DNA of 64,000 nucleotides from a bacterium (GCA_016712675.1 JADJQR010000001.1:3782001-3846000), one strand, 5' to 3'; counted from the first letter of the stretch, positions 16,620 to 25,468 are shown. Made by a program: numbers and translations. Notes: a model not told the origin generated them from the letters alone.

Positions 16620-16923
16620 TTTGGCGTTTTGACAGATAATTAGCAGTTCTTTTTTTCCCATCCGGGAACTTTGTGGTATGCTTGGGAACCCAGGCCGGGA
16701 TCGCCCGCCCCGCAATTCCGCGGGGCCTGTCGCCGGCCGGGGCGGCTGGACGTGGCGGGAGTGCCGGCGTGCCGCGGGGAGGCGTCCCCGGGCCCGGTCC
16801 CGAACGTTCGACTGCGGGGAAGCTCCGCCTTTCCACTTCTGGTCCATGCGCTTGACACGTCACTGGACTGACAACCGAAGCACAGCGTTCGTTCACCTTC
16901 TTTGCGCGAAGGAGGCCGGAAGG
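16620..16923. other. Promoter and GC-rich 5' leader of the OB-fold secreted gene
   Basis: This 304-bp gap holds an extended -10 at 16674-16682, then a GC-rich leader of about 230 bases. The leader contains a perfect hairpin, GCCCCGC (16707-16713) with GCGGGGC (16720-16726), loop AATTCC. GGAGG at 16911-16915 precedes the ATG. A run of seven T's at 16651-16656 follows gpmI but has no hairpin before it. Confidence 0.4.
16674..16682 (+). promoter_or_regulatory. Extended -10 promoter
   Basis: TGGTATGCT is an extended -10 with hexamer TATGCT, upstream of the gene at 16924. A perfect TTGACA at 16629-16634 is too far away to pair with it. Confidence 0.35.
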
Positions 16924-18885
16924 ATGAAGAAGCATCTTTTTGGCGCGGCCCTGATTCTCGGTCTGCTCGTCGGCGGCGCCGCCGTTGCCCAGACCATCGA
17001 TGACATCCAGGTCTACAACCCCACCACCGGCGCGGCGGCCAGCCCCTACGTGGGCCAGATCGTCACCGTCGACGGCATCGTCGTCGAGCGCCTGAACTAC
17101 AGCACCGGCTCCGGCTACATCTGGAAGGCCGGCGACGGCGGCGTCTCGGTCTTCGGGTCGGGCGGCGACAGCCCGGTGTACGGCGACTACGTCGAGGTGA
17201 CTGGCACGGTCGGCGCCTTCAGCGGCGAGATCCAGCTGGGCACGCCCACGTGGTCGGTCCTCAGCAGCGGCAACGTGCCGGTGCCCGTGGACATGACGAT
17301 CACGCAGATCCTGTCGGACTACGAGAACGTCGGCACCTTCGGCCGCTCGATCGGCGTCGTGGTCTCCAAGAACACCGCGGCGTTCAACAAGTTCTTCTTC
17401 ATGACCGACGGCACGGACACCATCCAGGTGTTCATCGACGGCACGACCGGCATCGACATCACCGCGGTCGACATCGGCGACACCTACCAGGTGACCGCCC
17501 CGATCGTGAAGTTCAACGCCGAGATCGAGCTGAAGCCCGTCCTGCAGTCGCTGCTGGTCGAGAACCCGCTGGGCGACACCATCCCGGTGGTTACCGAAGT
17601 GAACTGCGACAACTGGGCGCCCATCAGCAGCACGCCGGTCACGGTGTCGGCGAGCATCACCGACAACAACGGCGTCGCCTCGGCCACGCTGTACTACCGC
17701 GACAGCGACGGCACCTCGCCGGGCGCCTGGCAGATGGCGGCCATGAGCAACGTCGGCGGCGACACCTACGAAGCCACGATCCCGGCCCCGCACGCGCAGA
17801 GCCAGGTCGACTTCTACGTGCACGCGACCGACACGGCCGCGCAGCCGGCCACCTACCCCGGCAACGCGCCCACGGGCTTCGTCTCGCTGGCGATCGGCTT
17901 CACGTCGATCTACGCGATGCAGACGGTGCACCCGGACAGCGCCTCGCAGAACAACAACTTCGTGAACAAGATCCTCAACATCAAGGGCGTGGTCACCGCG
18001 GCCGGCGCGGCCCAGCTGGGTGCGGCCAGCAAGCTGATCGTGCAGGAGCCCCTGAAGAACCCCGCCACCAAGAGCTACGCCTTCGGCGGCGTGCTGGTGT
18101 ACGAGAGCAACGGCCTCTACCAGTACTTCCCGGGCGACTCGGTGGAGATCGGCGGCCATGGCGAGGAGTACTTCGGCCTGACCGAGATGATCCCGCACAG
18201 CCCCGAGGCCATCCGCCTGGTGGGCTTCGGCCAGACGCTGCCGCCCGCCTCGCGCGTGCGCGGCAACGTGCTGGAGGACGACCGGCCCATCTCCGACGGC
18301 GACGGCGCCTCGGGCGAGGCCTGGGAGAGCGTCTGGGTGCAGACCTGGAACGCGGCCGTCGTCGACACCACGGGCCTGGCCCAATACCGCGAGTGGCTGA
18401 TCTCCGATTCCGGCTCGCCGTCCGACACCCTGATGGTCGACACCTACGCCCCGCTGGCGTACGTGCCGACGGTCGGCGACGTCGTGACGATCACCGGCTT
18501 CATGGACTACGAGTTCGGCACGTTCAAGATCCGCCCGTTCGACGACTCGTACGTGACGCTGACGGGCCTGACGGCCGTCGACCCCAACGTGCCGACCATC
18601 GAGAAGGCGGGCGGCTTCCGCTCGATCCACCCGAACCCGTTCAATCCCTCGACGAAGATCAGCTTCGTCATCAACAAGAGCGACCTGGTCCAGCTGAACG
18701 TCTACAACATCCGCGGCGAGAAGGTGCGCACCCTGGTGCAGGACAACCTGCCCGCCACGGAGTACACGTTGACCTGGGACGGCACCGATGACGGCGGCAA
18801 GAGCGTGGCCAGCGGCTCGTACTTCGCCCGCCTGCGCATCGGCAAGGAAGTCATGCAGGTCCGCCAGATGCAGCTGGTGAAGTAA
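16924..18885 (+). CDS. Secreted OB-fold multidomain protein with sorting tag
   Basis: A 653-residue exported protein with signal peptide 1-22 (Gly-Ala-Ala-Val-Ala-Gln). Residues 25-205 contain two nucleic-acid-binding-like OB-fold segments (Tyr-Val-Gly-Gln-Ile-Val-Thr-Val-Asp-Gly-Ile-Val and Gly-Asp-Tyr-Val-Glu-Val-Thr-Gly-Thr-Val) of the kind found in YhcR-type extracellular nucleases. An Ig-like domain follows at about 215-315, a further OB-like stretch at 335-555, and the FlgD-like tag from Ile-His-Pro-Asn-Pro-Phe-Asn-Pro near residue 570. No nuclease catalytic domain is visible, so it may only bind. GGAGG eight bases before the ATG at 16924 fixes the start. Confidence 0.8.
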   Translation: MKKHLFGAALILGLLVGGAAVAQTIDDIQVYNPTTGAAASPYVGQIVTVDGIVVERLNYSTGSGYIWKAGDGGVSVFGSGGDSPVYGDYVEVTGTVGAFSGEIQLGTPTWSVLSSGNVPVPVDMTITQILSDYENVGTFGRSIGVVVSKNTAAFNKFFFMTDGTDTIQVFIDGTTGIDITAVDIGDTYQVTAPIVKFNAEIELKPVLQSLLVENPLGDTIPVVTEVNCDNWAPISSTPVTVSASITDNNGVASATLYYRDSDGTSPGAWQMAAMSNVGGDTYEATIPAPHAQSQVDFYVHATDTAAQPATYPGNAPTGFVSLAIGFTSIYAMQTVHPDSASQNNNFVNKILNIKGVVTAAGAAQLGAASKLIVQEPLKNPATKSYAFGGVLVYESNGLYQYFPGDSVEIGGHGEEYFGLTEMIPHSPEAIRLVGFGQTLPPASRVRGNVLEDDRPISDGDGASGEAWESVWVQTWNAAVVDTTGLAQYREWLISDSGSPSDTLMVDTYAPLAYVPTVGDVVTITGFMDYEFGTFKIRPFDDSYVTLTGLTAVDPNVPTIEKAGGFRSIHPNPFNPSTKISFVINKSDLVQLNVYNIRGEKVRTLVQDNLPATEYTLTWDGTDDGGKSVASGSYFARLRIGKEVMQVRQMQLVK

Positions 18886-18934
18886 CCGTTCCTTCGATGA
18901 CGGTTCGGCTCCGGCCGGACTCCTTAGCGCAAAG

Positions 18935-18968
18935 CCTCCTCGCCGGCCGTGGCCGGCGGGGAGGTTTT
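18935..18968 (+). terminator. Bidirectional intrinsic terminator
   Basis: A 14-bp stem with one G-T wobble (18935-18948 with 18951-18964), a 2-base loop and TTTT. It separates convergent genes ending at 18885 (+) and 18983 (-). The AAAG on the other side gives a weaker U-tail for the minus strand. Confidence 0.85.
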
Positions 18969-18982
18969 CGCATCCGGACCGG

Positions 18983-19681
18983 TCAGAAATCCAGCCCCAG
19001 CGCCCGGCACTGCCAGGCCATGAACGGCGCCCCGTCCGCGCACATCTTCGCGAACCGTGGCAGGAACCCCGGCGCGGTGATGTCGCTGGTGGTCAGCGGC
19101 GCCATCGCCGTGTAGTCCTTCAGGCGCAGCACGTCGGCCAGCGGATGGTCCGCGGCATACCCGCGCGGCACGCGCGCCAGCATCTCGCCCTCCACCGTGA
19201 ACGTGGTGGCGAAGCGGCGGCCGCCGACGGCCTTGCGCCAGGCGGCCGGGTCGGCCACCACCGCCTGGCGCAGGCGCGCCAGCGTGGGCGCGTCGGGGTG
19301 CCACAGGCCCAGGCCGACGAAGCAGGCGCGCGGCTCCAGGTGCAGGTAGAAGCCGGGCGTGTGCGCGTCCTTGCCCTTCTCGTGGCGAAAGTGCAGCCCC
19401 AGGTGCGTCTTGTAGGGCGACTTGTCCTTCGCGAACCGGATGTCGCGGTGCAGGCGGAACAAAGAGCCGCCCTGCGGCCGCGGGTCGGCCCGGAAGTGCG
19501 GGCTGATGCGCAGCAGGTGCGGCCCGAAGTCGGTGATGAAGCCCAGCGCGGGCCCGCGCGCGTCGGCCTCCCAGCGCGCCCGGTTCGTCTCGAACCAGTC
19601 GCGGTCGTTGTGCGCGGCCAGGTCGCGCAGGAAGCTGAACAGTCCCGGCTCGAAGTGGCGTTCCCGGTCGGCGGCACTCAT
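18983..19681 (-). CDS. DUF2461 family protein
   Basis: A 232-residue cytoplasmic protein matching DUF2461 (TIGR02453) in length and motifs. These are Phe-Leu-Arg-Asp-Leu-Ala-x-His-Asn-Asp-Arg-x-Trp-Phe near the start, Arg-Asp-Ile-Arg-Phe-Ala-Lys-Asp-Lys-Ser-Pro-Tyr-Lys-Thr near 80-93, and Gly-Phe-Tyr-Leu-His-Leu-Glu-Pro near 110. The biochemical role of the family is unknown. The ATG at 19681 follows GGGAG by about nine bases, and an extended -10 lies upstream. Confidence 0.92.
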   Translation of the reverse strand: MSAADRERHFEPGLFSFLRDLAAHNDRDWFETNRARWEADARGPALGFITDFGPHLLRISPHFRADPRPQGGSLFRLHRDIRFAKDKSPYKTHLGLHFRHEKGKDAHTPGFYLHLEPRACFVGLGLWHPDAPTLARLRQAVVADPAAWRKAVGGRRFATTFTVEGEMLARVPRGYAADHPLADVLRLKDYTAMAPLTTSDITAPGFLPRFAKMCADGAPFMAWQCRALGLDF

Positions 19682-19744
19682 CGTGGGCGGCTCCCGCTGG
19701 CAAATGGCCCGGCGCGCGTTGGAGTATCCTGCGCCTGAACCCGC

Positions 19745-19753
19745 ATGATAGCA
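19745..19753 (-). promoter_or_regulatory. Extended -10 promoter for the DUF2461 gene
   Basis: The minus strand reads TGCTATCAT (hexamer TATCAT). A start near 19738 gives a leader of about 57 bases. No obvious -35. Confidence 0.45.
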
Positions 19754-19810
19754 TCTGCACGCCGTCCTGTCGCAGGCGGCGCCGGATGATCCACGGCACC
19801 TGGAGGCTTC

Positions 19811-20530
19811 ATGTCGAACCGCTCCCTGTCCCTGCTGGCGCTCGCCTGCCTTTCGCTCGTGGGCGGACTGCCGGTCATGGCCGCCGCCGCGGCACACACC
19901 GACGTGGCGGCGGCCGCCACGGCCGCCGCCGCGATGCCGCCCGCGCGCGCCGACTTCTCGGGCCTGTGGCAGCTCGACCCGAAGGCCAGCGACGATCCGG
20001 CCACGCTGGGTCCGGGACCGGGCCGCGGCCCTGGCGGCGGTCGCGGCGGTGAAGGCGGTAGCCGCGGGCGCGGCCGAGGCGGCATGGGCGGTGGGCCCTC
20101 CCCCGACCCCAGCGGTGGCCGCACACCCGGCGAAGGCTTCGACGGCGAGGAGACCAGGTCGAACGAGCACGACGACGCGGCAAGCCGTCGTTCGGCCCGC
20201 GAGTTCGGTCGCATGGAGATCTTCCAGGCCGGTGACGAGTTCAACCTCACCGACGGCATGCAAGTCTCCCGCTCGCTGCGCATCGGCGGCGAGCCGATCG
20301 AGGTGTTCACGCCGCGCGGCACGGTCCTGGCGGCCGTCGCCTGGGACGGCACGTCGCTGGTGCTGACCGAGCGCGACCCGCAGGGCCAGGTCCGGCGCAC
20401 CCGCCAGCTGATGCTCAGCGCCGACCGCAGCACCTTGACGATCAAGGAGATACGCCACCTGCCAGGCCAGGACGGCAACCAGACTGCCACGATGGTGTAC
20501 CGCCGGCAGGAGGACGCCGACCGGCCCTGA
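19811..20530 (+). CDS. Secreted protein with Gly/Arg-rich linker
   Basis: A 239-residue exported protein of unknown function. Signal peptide 1-24. Residues 48-56 read Phe-Ser-Gly-Leu-Trp-Gln-Leu-Asp-Pro, a common opening of periplasmic lipocalin-like beta-barrel domains. It is interrupted by a low-complexity Gly/Arg/Pro segment at about 66-110, then continues as beta-rich sequence with Trp-Asp-Gly and Tyr-Arg-Arg at the end. The linker looks like an insertion in a loop of the barrel. GGAGG five bases before the ATG fixes the start. It is divergent from the DUF2461 gene. Confidence 0.75.
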   Translation: MSNRSLSLLALACLSLVGGLPVMAAAAAHTDVAAAATAAAAMPPARADFSGLWQLDPKASDDPATLGPGPGRGPGGGRGGEGGSRGRGRGGMGGGPSPDPSGGRTPGEGFDGEETRSNEHDDAASRRSAREFGRMEIFQAGDEFNLTDGMQVSRSLRIGGEPIEVFTPRGTVLAAVAWDGTSLVLTERDPQGQVRRTRQLMLSADRSTLTIKEIRHLPGQDGNQTATMVYRRQEDADRP

Positions 20531-20664
20531 GGGGCCGGCTGCCGGCCCACGGCTCAAGAATCCGCCGTTTTGGCCGATCATGCCGTTTGGCGAAAGCGGG
20601 CTCCCGCGACCATATTGGTCCGGTTCGCACCGAGTCGGCGGCACAGATCCCGAAAGGACACGTC

Positions 20665-21009
20665 GTGAGCGTGGACGCACTTCTCAACATCTCGGACAGC
20701 GCGCGCCAGGCGTTCGGCGCGTTCGACTGGACCGAGCACGCCGGCAAGGGCGTGCGCCTGTTCGTGCAGGGCTTCGGCTGAGGCGGCCCCAGCATCGGCA
20801 TGGCTCTGGATGAGCCTAAGGGTGACGACGCGGTCGTCGAGTCGGATGGCACGAAGTTCATGATGGATGCCCAGACCACGGACATCCTGCAGCAGAGCGG
20901 TGGGCTGACCATCGACTACATCGATGAGAACTACCGCCGCGGCTACATGCTCAAGCTGGGCGCCGCCGGCAAGGACTGCAGCTCGGGCGGGTGCAGCGGC
21001 TGCGGTTGA
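20665..21009 (+). CDS. HesB-like selenoprotein, in-frame TGA read as selenocysteine
   Basis: A 114-residue protein if the TGA at 20779-20781 is read as selenocysteine (residue 39). The same frame is open and conserved-looking on both sides: Val-Arg-Leu-Phe-Val-Gln-Gly-Phe-Gly before, Gly-Gly-Pro-Ser-Ile-Gly-Met-Ala-Leu-Asp-Glu-Pro after. This is the core of the HesB/IscA-like family, with Sec at the first metal-ligand cysteine, as in the HesB-like selenoprotein family (TIGR01911). The C-terminus is Cys-rich (Cys105, Cys110, Cys113). The likely role is Fe-S or redox chemistry, not tested here. The start is a GTG six bases after GAAAGGA. A hairpin lies 20 bases after the TGA and a terminator follows. 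selABC/selD genes must exist elsewhere if this is right. Confidence 0.88.
20802..20816 (+). promoter_or_regulatory. Candidate bacterial SECIS hairpin
   Basis: GGCTC (20802-20806) pairs perfectly with GAGCC (20812-20816) around the loop TGGAT. The loop starts 26 bases after the TGA and has G at its second position, as bacterial SECIS loops do. A20800 can pair with T20817, leaving T20801 bulged. The codons here (GCT, GAT, CCT, GGT) are unusual for this GC-rich genome, consistent with an RNA constraint. Confidence 0.7.
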
Positions 21010-21034
21010 GCGCCGACTCGCGTTGGACGGAATC

Positions 21035-21070
21035 GGAGGCGGGCCTCTTGCGGGGCCCGCCTCCTCTTGT
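21035..21070 (+). terminator. Intrinsic terminator after the selenoprotein gene
   Basis: A perfect 11-bp stem, GGAGGCGGGCC (21035-21045) with 21054-21064, an 8-base loop and the tail TCTTGT. It starts 25 bases after the stop codon. Confidence 0.8.
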
Positions 21071-21098
21071 CGGGACCTTGCCTGTCGGCGCCCGGCGC

Positions 21099-22235
21099 CT
21101 ACAGCGCCTGGTCCTGGTACTCGGCCGGGAACTCGGTCGGCGGCAGCTCGGCGTCGTCGCCCAGCGGCATCGCCTTCTCGATGCTGTCGGCCGTGAAACT
21201 GCCGGCCTTGCTGTCCAGACGGAAGCCGCGCGGGATCAGCACACGGTCGATCACGTGGATCACGCCGTTGGTCGCCAGCACATCGGCCGTGGTCACCTTC
21301 GAGGTGTTGACCCACACGTTGCCGAACCACTTGACGATGGACACCTGGCTGCCCTGCAGCGTCGGCACGCGCTGGTAGAAGCTCAGGTCGCTCTTCAGGA
21401 CGCGGCCCTCCACGACGTGGTACAGCAGCAGCTCCTGCAGCTTGCCCTTGTTCTCCGGCAGCAGCAGCGCCTCGACCAGGCCCGCGGGCAGGCGCGAGAA
21501 GGCGTCGTCGGTCGGCGCGAAGACCGTCAGCGGTCCGTCGCCCTGCAGCGCGCCCACCAGATCGGCGGCACTGGCTGCGGCAACCAGCGTGTTGAACGCG
21601 CCGGCGGCGATCGCGGTCTCGACGATGTCGGACGTCGACTCCTCCGGCACCAGCTCGAAGCCCACCGGCACCAGGACCTTGTCGATCACGTGGATGACAC
21701 CGTTGCTGGCGTCCACGTCGGCGGCGATGACCGTGGCGTTGTTGACCTTCACCGTGCGGTTCCAGAACTTGCGCACCCAGAGGTACTTGTCGGCCAGCGT
21801 GGGCACGAACTGCACGGGGCGCAGCTGGCGCGAGAAGACCTCGCCGGACACGACGTGGTACAGCAGCAGCTCCTGCAGCTTGCCCTGGTTGCGCGGCTGC
21901 AGCAGCTGCGCCACGAAGCCCTCGGGCAGGGCGGCGAACGCGTCATCGGTCGGGGCGAAGACGGTGAACGGCCCCTCGCCGCGCAGCGCACCCTCCAGGC
22001 CGGCGGCCTGGACGGCGGCCACCAGCGTGGTGAAGCTGCCGGCACCGATGGCGGTGTCCACGATGTCCGAACCGCCGGTGGTGCGGGCCCCGGCCAAGTC
22101 GCCGTCGCCGCCCTTGGTGTCCGCCTGCGGCATCGCCGGGCCGGTCAGGCCCGCGTCGTTCGAGGAGCAGCCGCCCAGCCCGGCCATCAGGGCCAGAGCC
22201 GCCAGCAGCAGCATCGAGAGTCCCAGCTTCCTCAT
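21099..22235 (-). CDS. Lipoprotein with two fasciclin (FAS1) domains
   Basis: A 378-residue lipoprotein with lipobox Leu-Gly-Gly-Cys (Cys23). Two FAS1 domains occupy about residues 56-193 and 203-340. Each has the H1 motif Thr-Val-Phe-Ala-Pro-Thr-Asp-Asp-Ala-Phe, then Leu-Leu-Leu-Tyr-His-Val-Val, and the H2 motif Asn-Gly-Val-Ile-His-Val-Ile-Asp. FAS1 modules mediate cell-surface adhesion or matrix contacts. A linker rich in Gly/Asp separates the lipid anchor from domain 1. AAAGGAG precedes the ATG, and a -35/-10 promoter lies upstream. The two domains are similar enough to suggest internal duplication. Confidence 0.95.
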   Translation of the reverse strand: MRKLGLSMLLLAALALMAGLGGCSSNDAGLTGPAMPQADTKGGDGDLAGARTTGGSDIVDTAIGAGSFTTLVAAVQAAGLEGALRGEGPFTVFAPTDDAFAALPEGFVAQLLQPRNQGKLQELLLYHVVSGEVFSRQLRPVQFVPTLADKYLWVRKFWNRTVKVNNATVIAADVDASNGVIHVIDKVLVPVGFELVPEESTSDIVETAIAAGAFNTLVAAASAADLVGALQGDGPLTVFAPTDDAFSRLPAGLVEALLLPENKGKLQELLLYHVVEGRVLKSDLSFYQRVPTLQGSQVSIVKWFGNVWVNTSKVTTADVLATNGVIHVIDRVLIPRGFRLDSKAGSFTADSIEKAMPLGDDAELPPTEFPAEYQDQAL

Positions 22236-22307
22236 GTGTGTCTCCTTTTATCCGGTCAGGGCCGCAGCCGTCAGGCGCCGCAGCTTTGTGTACAGCCTCT
22301 GTCCTAT

Positions 22308-22336
22308 ACAATACATATACGACGCCAGCCGCGCAA
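22308..22336 (-). promoter_or_regulatory. -35/-10 promoter for the FAS1 lipoprotein
   Basis: On the minus strand TTGCGC (22336-22331), a 17-base spacer, then TATTGT (22313-22308). It lies in a local AT-rich stretch, 73 bases before the ATG at 22235. Confidence 0.5.
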
Positions 22337-22429
22337 CACATTTTTTGATCGCCCTAACGGCCGATGGTCCCTTAGGTTGACCTCGCAGGCCACGAACCGC
22401 CCCAGGATCCCGGCCAGGAGGCCCTGTCC

Positions 22430-23437
22430 ATGCCGTCACCCGCAGGCACGGTCCGCTGGGGCATCCTCGCCCCCGGCCGCATCGCCCGGAAGTTCGCCGC
22501 CGCCCTGCGCGAGGCCCCGGGCGCGCAACTGGTCGCGGTCGGCTCGCGCGAGGCGGACCGGGCGGCCGCCTTCGCCGCCGAGTTCGGCCTGGCGCCGGGC
22601 CACACCCACGCCAGCTACGAGGCGCTGGCCGGCGATGCGGAGGTCGACGCGGTCTACATCGGCTCGCCGCACACGGGCCACGAAGCGCACACACGCCTCT
22701 GCCTGGCCGCGGGCAAGCACGTGCTGTGCGAGAAGCCGCTGGCGGTCAACGCCGCCGAGGCCGGGCGCATGGTCGCGGACGCGCGCGCCGCGGGGCTGCT
22801 CCTGATGGAGGCGGTCTGGACGCGCTTCCTGCCGTCGGTCGTGCGCGTACGCGAACTGGTGGCCGCCGGCGACCTGGGCGAGGTACGCCTGGTGGCGGCC
22901 GACTTCGGGTTCCGCGCCGCGTTCGACCCGCGCAGCCGCCTGTTTGCGCCGGACCTGGCCGGCGGTGCACTGCTGGACCTGGGGATCTACCCGCTGAACC
23001 TGGCCTCGATGCTCTGCGGCACGCCGGTCTCCATCCAGGCGAGCGCCAACCTGGGTCCCACCGGCGTCGACGAGGAGACGGCGGTGGTGCTGCGCCACGC
23101 CCGCGGCGAGCTGGCCACCCTCAGCTGTTCGCTGCGGACGGACACACCGCGCGAGGCGCACGTCATCGGCACCGAGGGGCGGGTGCGCCTGCTGTTCCCG
23201 TGGTGGGCCGGCACGGGGCTGGCCGTGCAGCGCCGGGGCGGCAGCGAGCAGGTGTTCGACCTGCCGAGCCGCGGCGGCGGCTACGCGCACGAGGCCGAGG
23301 CGTTCATGGACCTGCTGCGCGCCGGCCGCACCGAGCCGGACGTGATGCCCCTGGACGAGAGCGTGGCCATCATGCGCACGATGGACGCGATCCGCGCGCA
23401 GTGCGGGGTGCGGTACCCTGCGGACGATCACGCGTGA
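22430..23437 (+). CDS. Gfo/Idh/MocA family oxidoreductase
   Basis: A 335-residue NAD(P)-dependent sugar or dihydrodiol dehydrogenase-like enzyme. The Rossmann domain starts Arg-Trp-Gly-Ile-Leu-Ala-Pro-Gly-Arg-Ile-Ala. Glu-Lys-Pro at 101-103 is the family's catalytic lysine motif. The C-terminal domain (about 125-320) has Gly-Gly-Ala-Leu-Leu-Asp-Leu-Gly-Ile-Tyr-Pro, typical of the trans-1,2-dihydrobenzene-1,2-diol dehydrogenase branch. AGGAGG lies nine bases before the ATG. It is a single gene divergent from the FAS1 lipoprotein. The substrate cannot be read from sequence. Confidence 0.92.
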   Translation: MPSPAGTVRWGILAPGRIARKFAAALREAPGAQLVAVGSREADRAAAFAAEFGLAPGHTHASYEALAGDAEVDAVYIGSPHTGHEAHTRLCLAAGKHVLCEKPLAVNAAEAGRMVADARAAGLLLMEAVWTRFLPSVVRVRELVAAGDLGEVRLVAADFGFRAAFDPRSRLFAPDLAGGALLDLGIYPLNLASMLCGTPVSIQASANLGPTGVDEETAVVLRHARGELATLSCSLRTDTPREAHVIGTEGRVRLLFPWWAGTGLAVQRRGGSEQVFDLPSRGGGYAHEAEAFMDLLRAGRTEPDVMPLDESVAIMRTMDAIRAQCGVRYPADDHA

Positions 23438-23452
23438 CCGGCGCAGCAGCGG

Positions 23453-24031
23453 TCAGCGGTACAGGGCCTTGACGGCGCCGAAGCTGGATGACTCGTCGGC
23501 GACGGGGCACCCCGCGCCGTTGACGCTCGCGACCGGCAGGAGCACGTCTCCGGACGAGACACCGCAGCAGCGTTCGCCGCCGGGGCCCCCGACGACGGGG
23601 CGACGGCAGGCCGGCGTGCCTTCCCCATTCGGGCCGATGAAGAAGTAGAGCGGCGTCGGCCCCTGCAGCATGACCGACATCGTCAACAGCTCGCTATGGT
23701 CGGCGAACACCGGGTAGGGGGCGGTCGTCGCGACCATGTAGCCGTTCGCCGAAGCATCCACGTCAAGGCCGCCCCGAGCCAGCAACACTGACAGAACGAA
23801 GTGCGGCCCGCCTTGGAGCGTGAGCGTGCAACCGAAGCCGTCCGTGGGCGCGGTCGGGTTCGCCAGCAACAGGTAGGCGTTGACGGGTGTGAAAAGACCT
23901 GCGGTTATGCAGTTCGAGTTGCCGGCAGGATCGAAGTAGATCCCCATGGAATCCCCGTCGGGATCCAGTCCGGCGTGGGCCGCACCGGCAGACAGGGCAA
24001 CCAGCACGCAGATCGTAAGCAGTTTCTTCAT
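23453..24031 (-). CDS. Small secreted protein of unknown function
   Basis: A 192-residue exported protein with signal peptide 1-20 (Ala-Gly-Ala-Ala-His-Ala). The mature part is beta-rich, contains six Cys that could form disulfides, and opens Asp-Pro-Asp-Gly-Asp-Ser-Met-Gly-Ile-Tyr-Phe-Asp. It lacks the FlgD-like tag of other secreted proteins here and instead ends Phe-Gly-Ala-Val-Lys-Ala-Leu-Tyr-Arg. I recall similar short basic/aromatic tails in secreted proteins of related candidate phyla, but cannot verify it. It has a strong promoter (TTGACC/TATAGT) upstream. Confidence 0.75.
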   Translation of the reverse strand: MKKLLTICVLVALSAGAAHAGLDPDGDSMGIYFDPAGNSNCITAGLFTPVNAYLLLANPTAPTDGFGCTLTLQGGPHFVLSVLLARGGLDVDASANGYMVATTAPYPVFADHSELLTMSVMLQGPTPLYFFIGPNGEGTPACRRPVVGGPGGERCCGVSSGDVLLPVASVNGAGCPVADESSSFGAVKALYR

Positions 24032-24128
24032 AGCGCCGCCGCCTTTCGATTCGGGATATCGGCCGCCGCACCCGCTCGACCCGCCTCGCAGAGGGAGCCA
24101 TGGGGCGCGGTCGAATGGGCGATGTTCG

Positions 24129-24158
24129 ACTATAGCATTGTGGTGCGGAAATGGTCAA
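24129..24158 (-). promoter_or_regulatory. Strong sigma-70-type promoter
   Basis: On the minus strand TTGACC (24158-24153), an 18-base spacer, then TATAGT (24134-24129) preceded by TGC. Both hexamers are 5 of 6 to consensus and the -10 is extended, the best promoter in the window. It serves the secreted protein starting at 24031. Confidence 0.65.
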
Positions 24159-24216
24159 CCGGCCCGGTGGTCACGCCGGGCCGGTCGCGTGGGTCATTCG
24201 TTCAGCGGCCGCCGCA

Positions 24217-24286
24217 AGTGATCGCGACTGGAGTCAGTGATCGCGACTGGAGTCAGTGATCGCGACCGGAGTCAGTGATCGCGACC
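24217..24286. repeat. 19-bp tandem repeat, 3.7 copies
   Basis: The unit AGTGATCGCGACTGGAGTC occurs at 24217-24235, 24236-24254 and 24255-24273 (one C for T), then 13 bases to 24286. It abuts the gap stop codon at 24287. Each unit holds the palindromes TCGCGA and GACT-GG-AGTC, so the transcript could form alternative hairpins. Confidence 0.95.
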
Positions 24287-25324
<1,038 letters not shown>

Positions 25325-25468
25325 CTAGCCGCCCCGGCGGCGGCGCGGCCCCCCGCCCGCCGTCCCTGTCCGGTCCTTCACTCCGTCAATGGTTAGTCAA
25401 GCGGCGGCGCGGCGTCAATCGCGATGCGACGGCGGCCCGCGACCGCGGTATCCCCGGCGGCAGCCGCC

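Noticed and set aside
16629-16634. Perfect TTGACA as a -35 for the gene at 16924
   Set aside because: No acceptable -10 lies 15-19 bases downstream; that position is a T-run. It is probably chance, or part of the gpmI 3' region.
20779-20781. Reading the TGA as a stop or a pseudogene lesion
   Set aside because: Both sides remain in one frame and match one protein family, a Sec-position match exists, and a SECIS-like hairpin follows. A simple nonsense mutation would not predict the hairpin.
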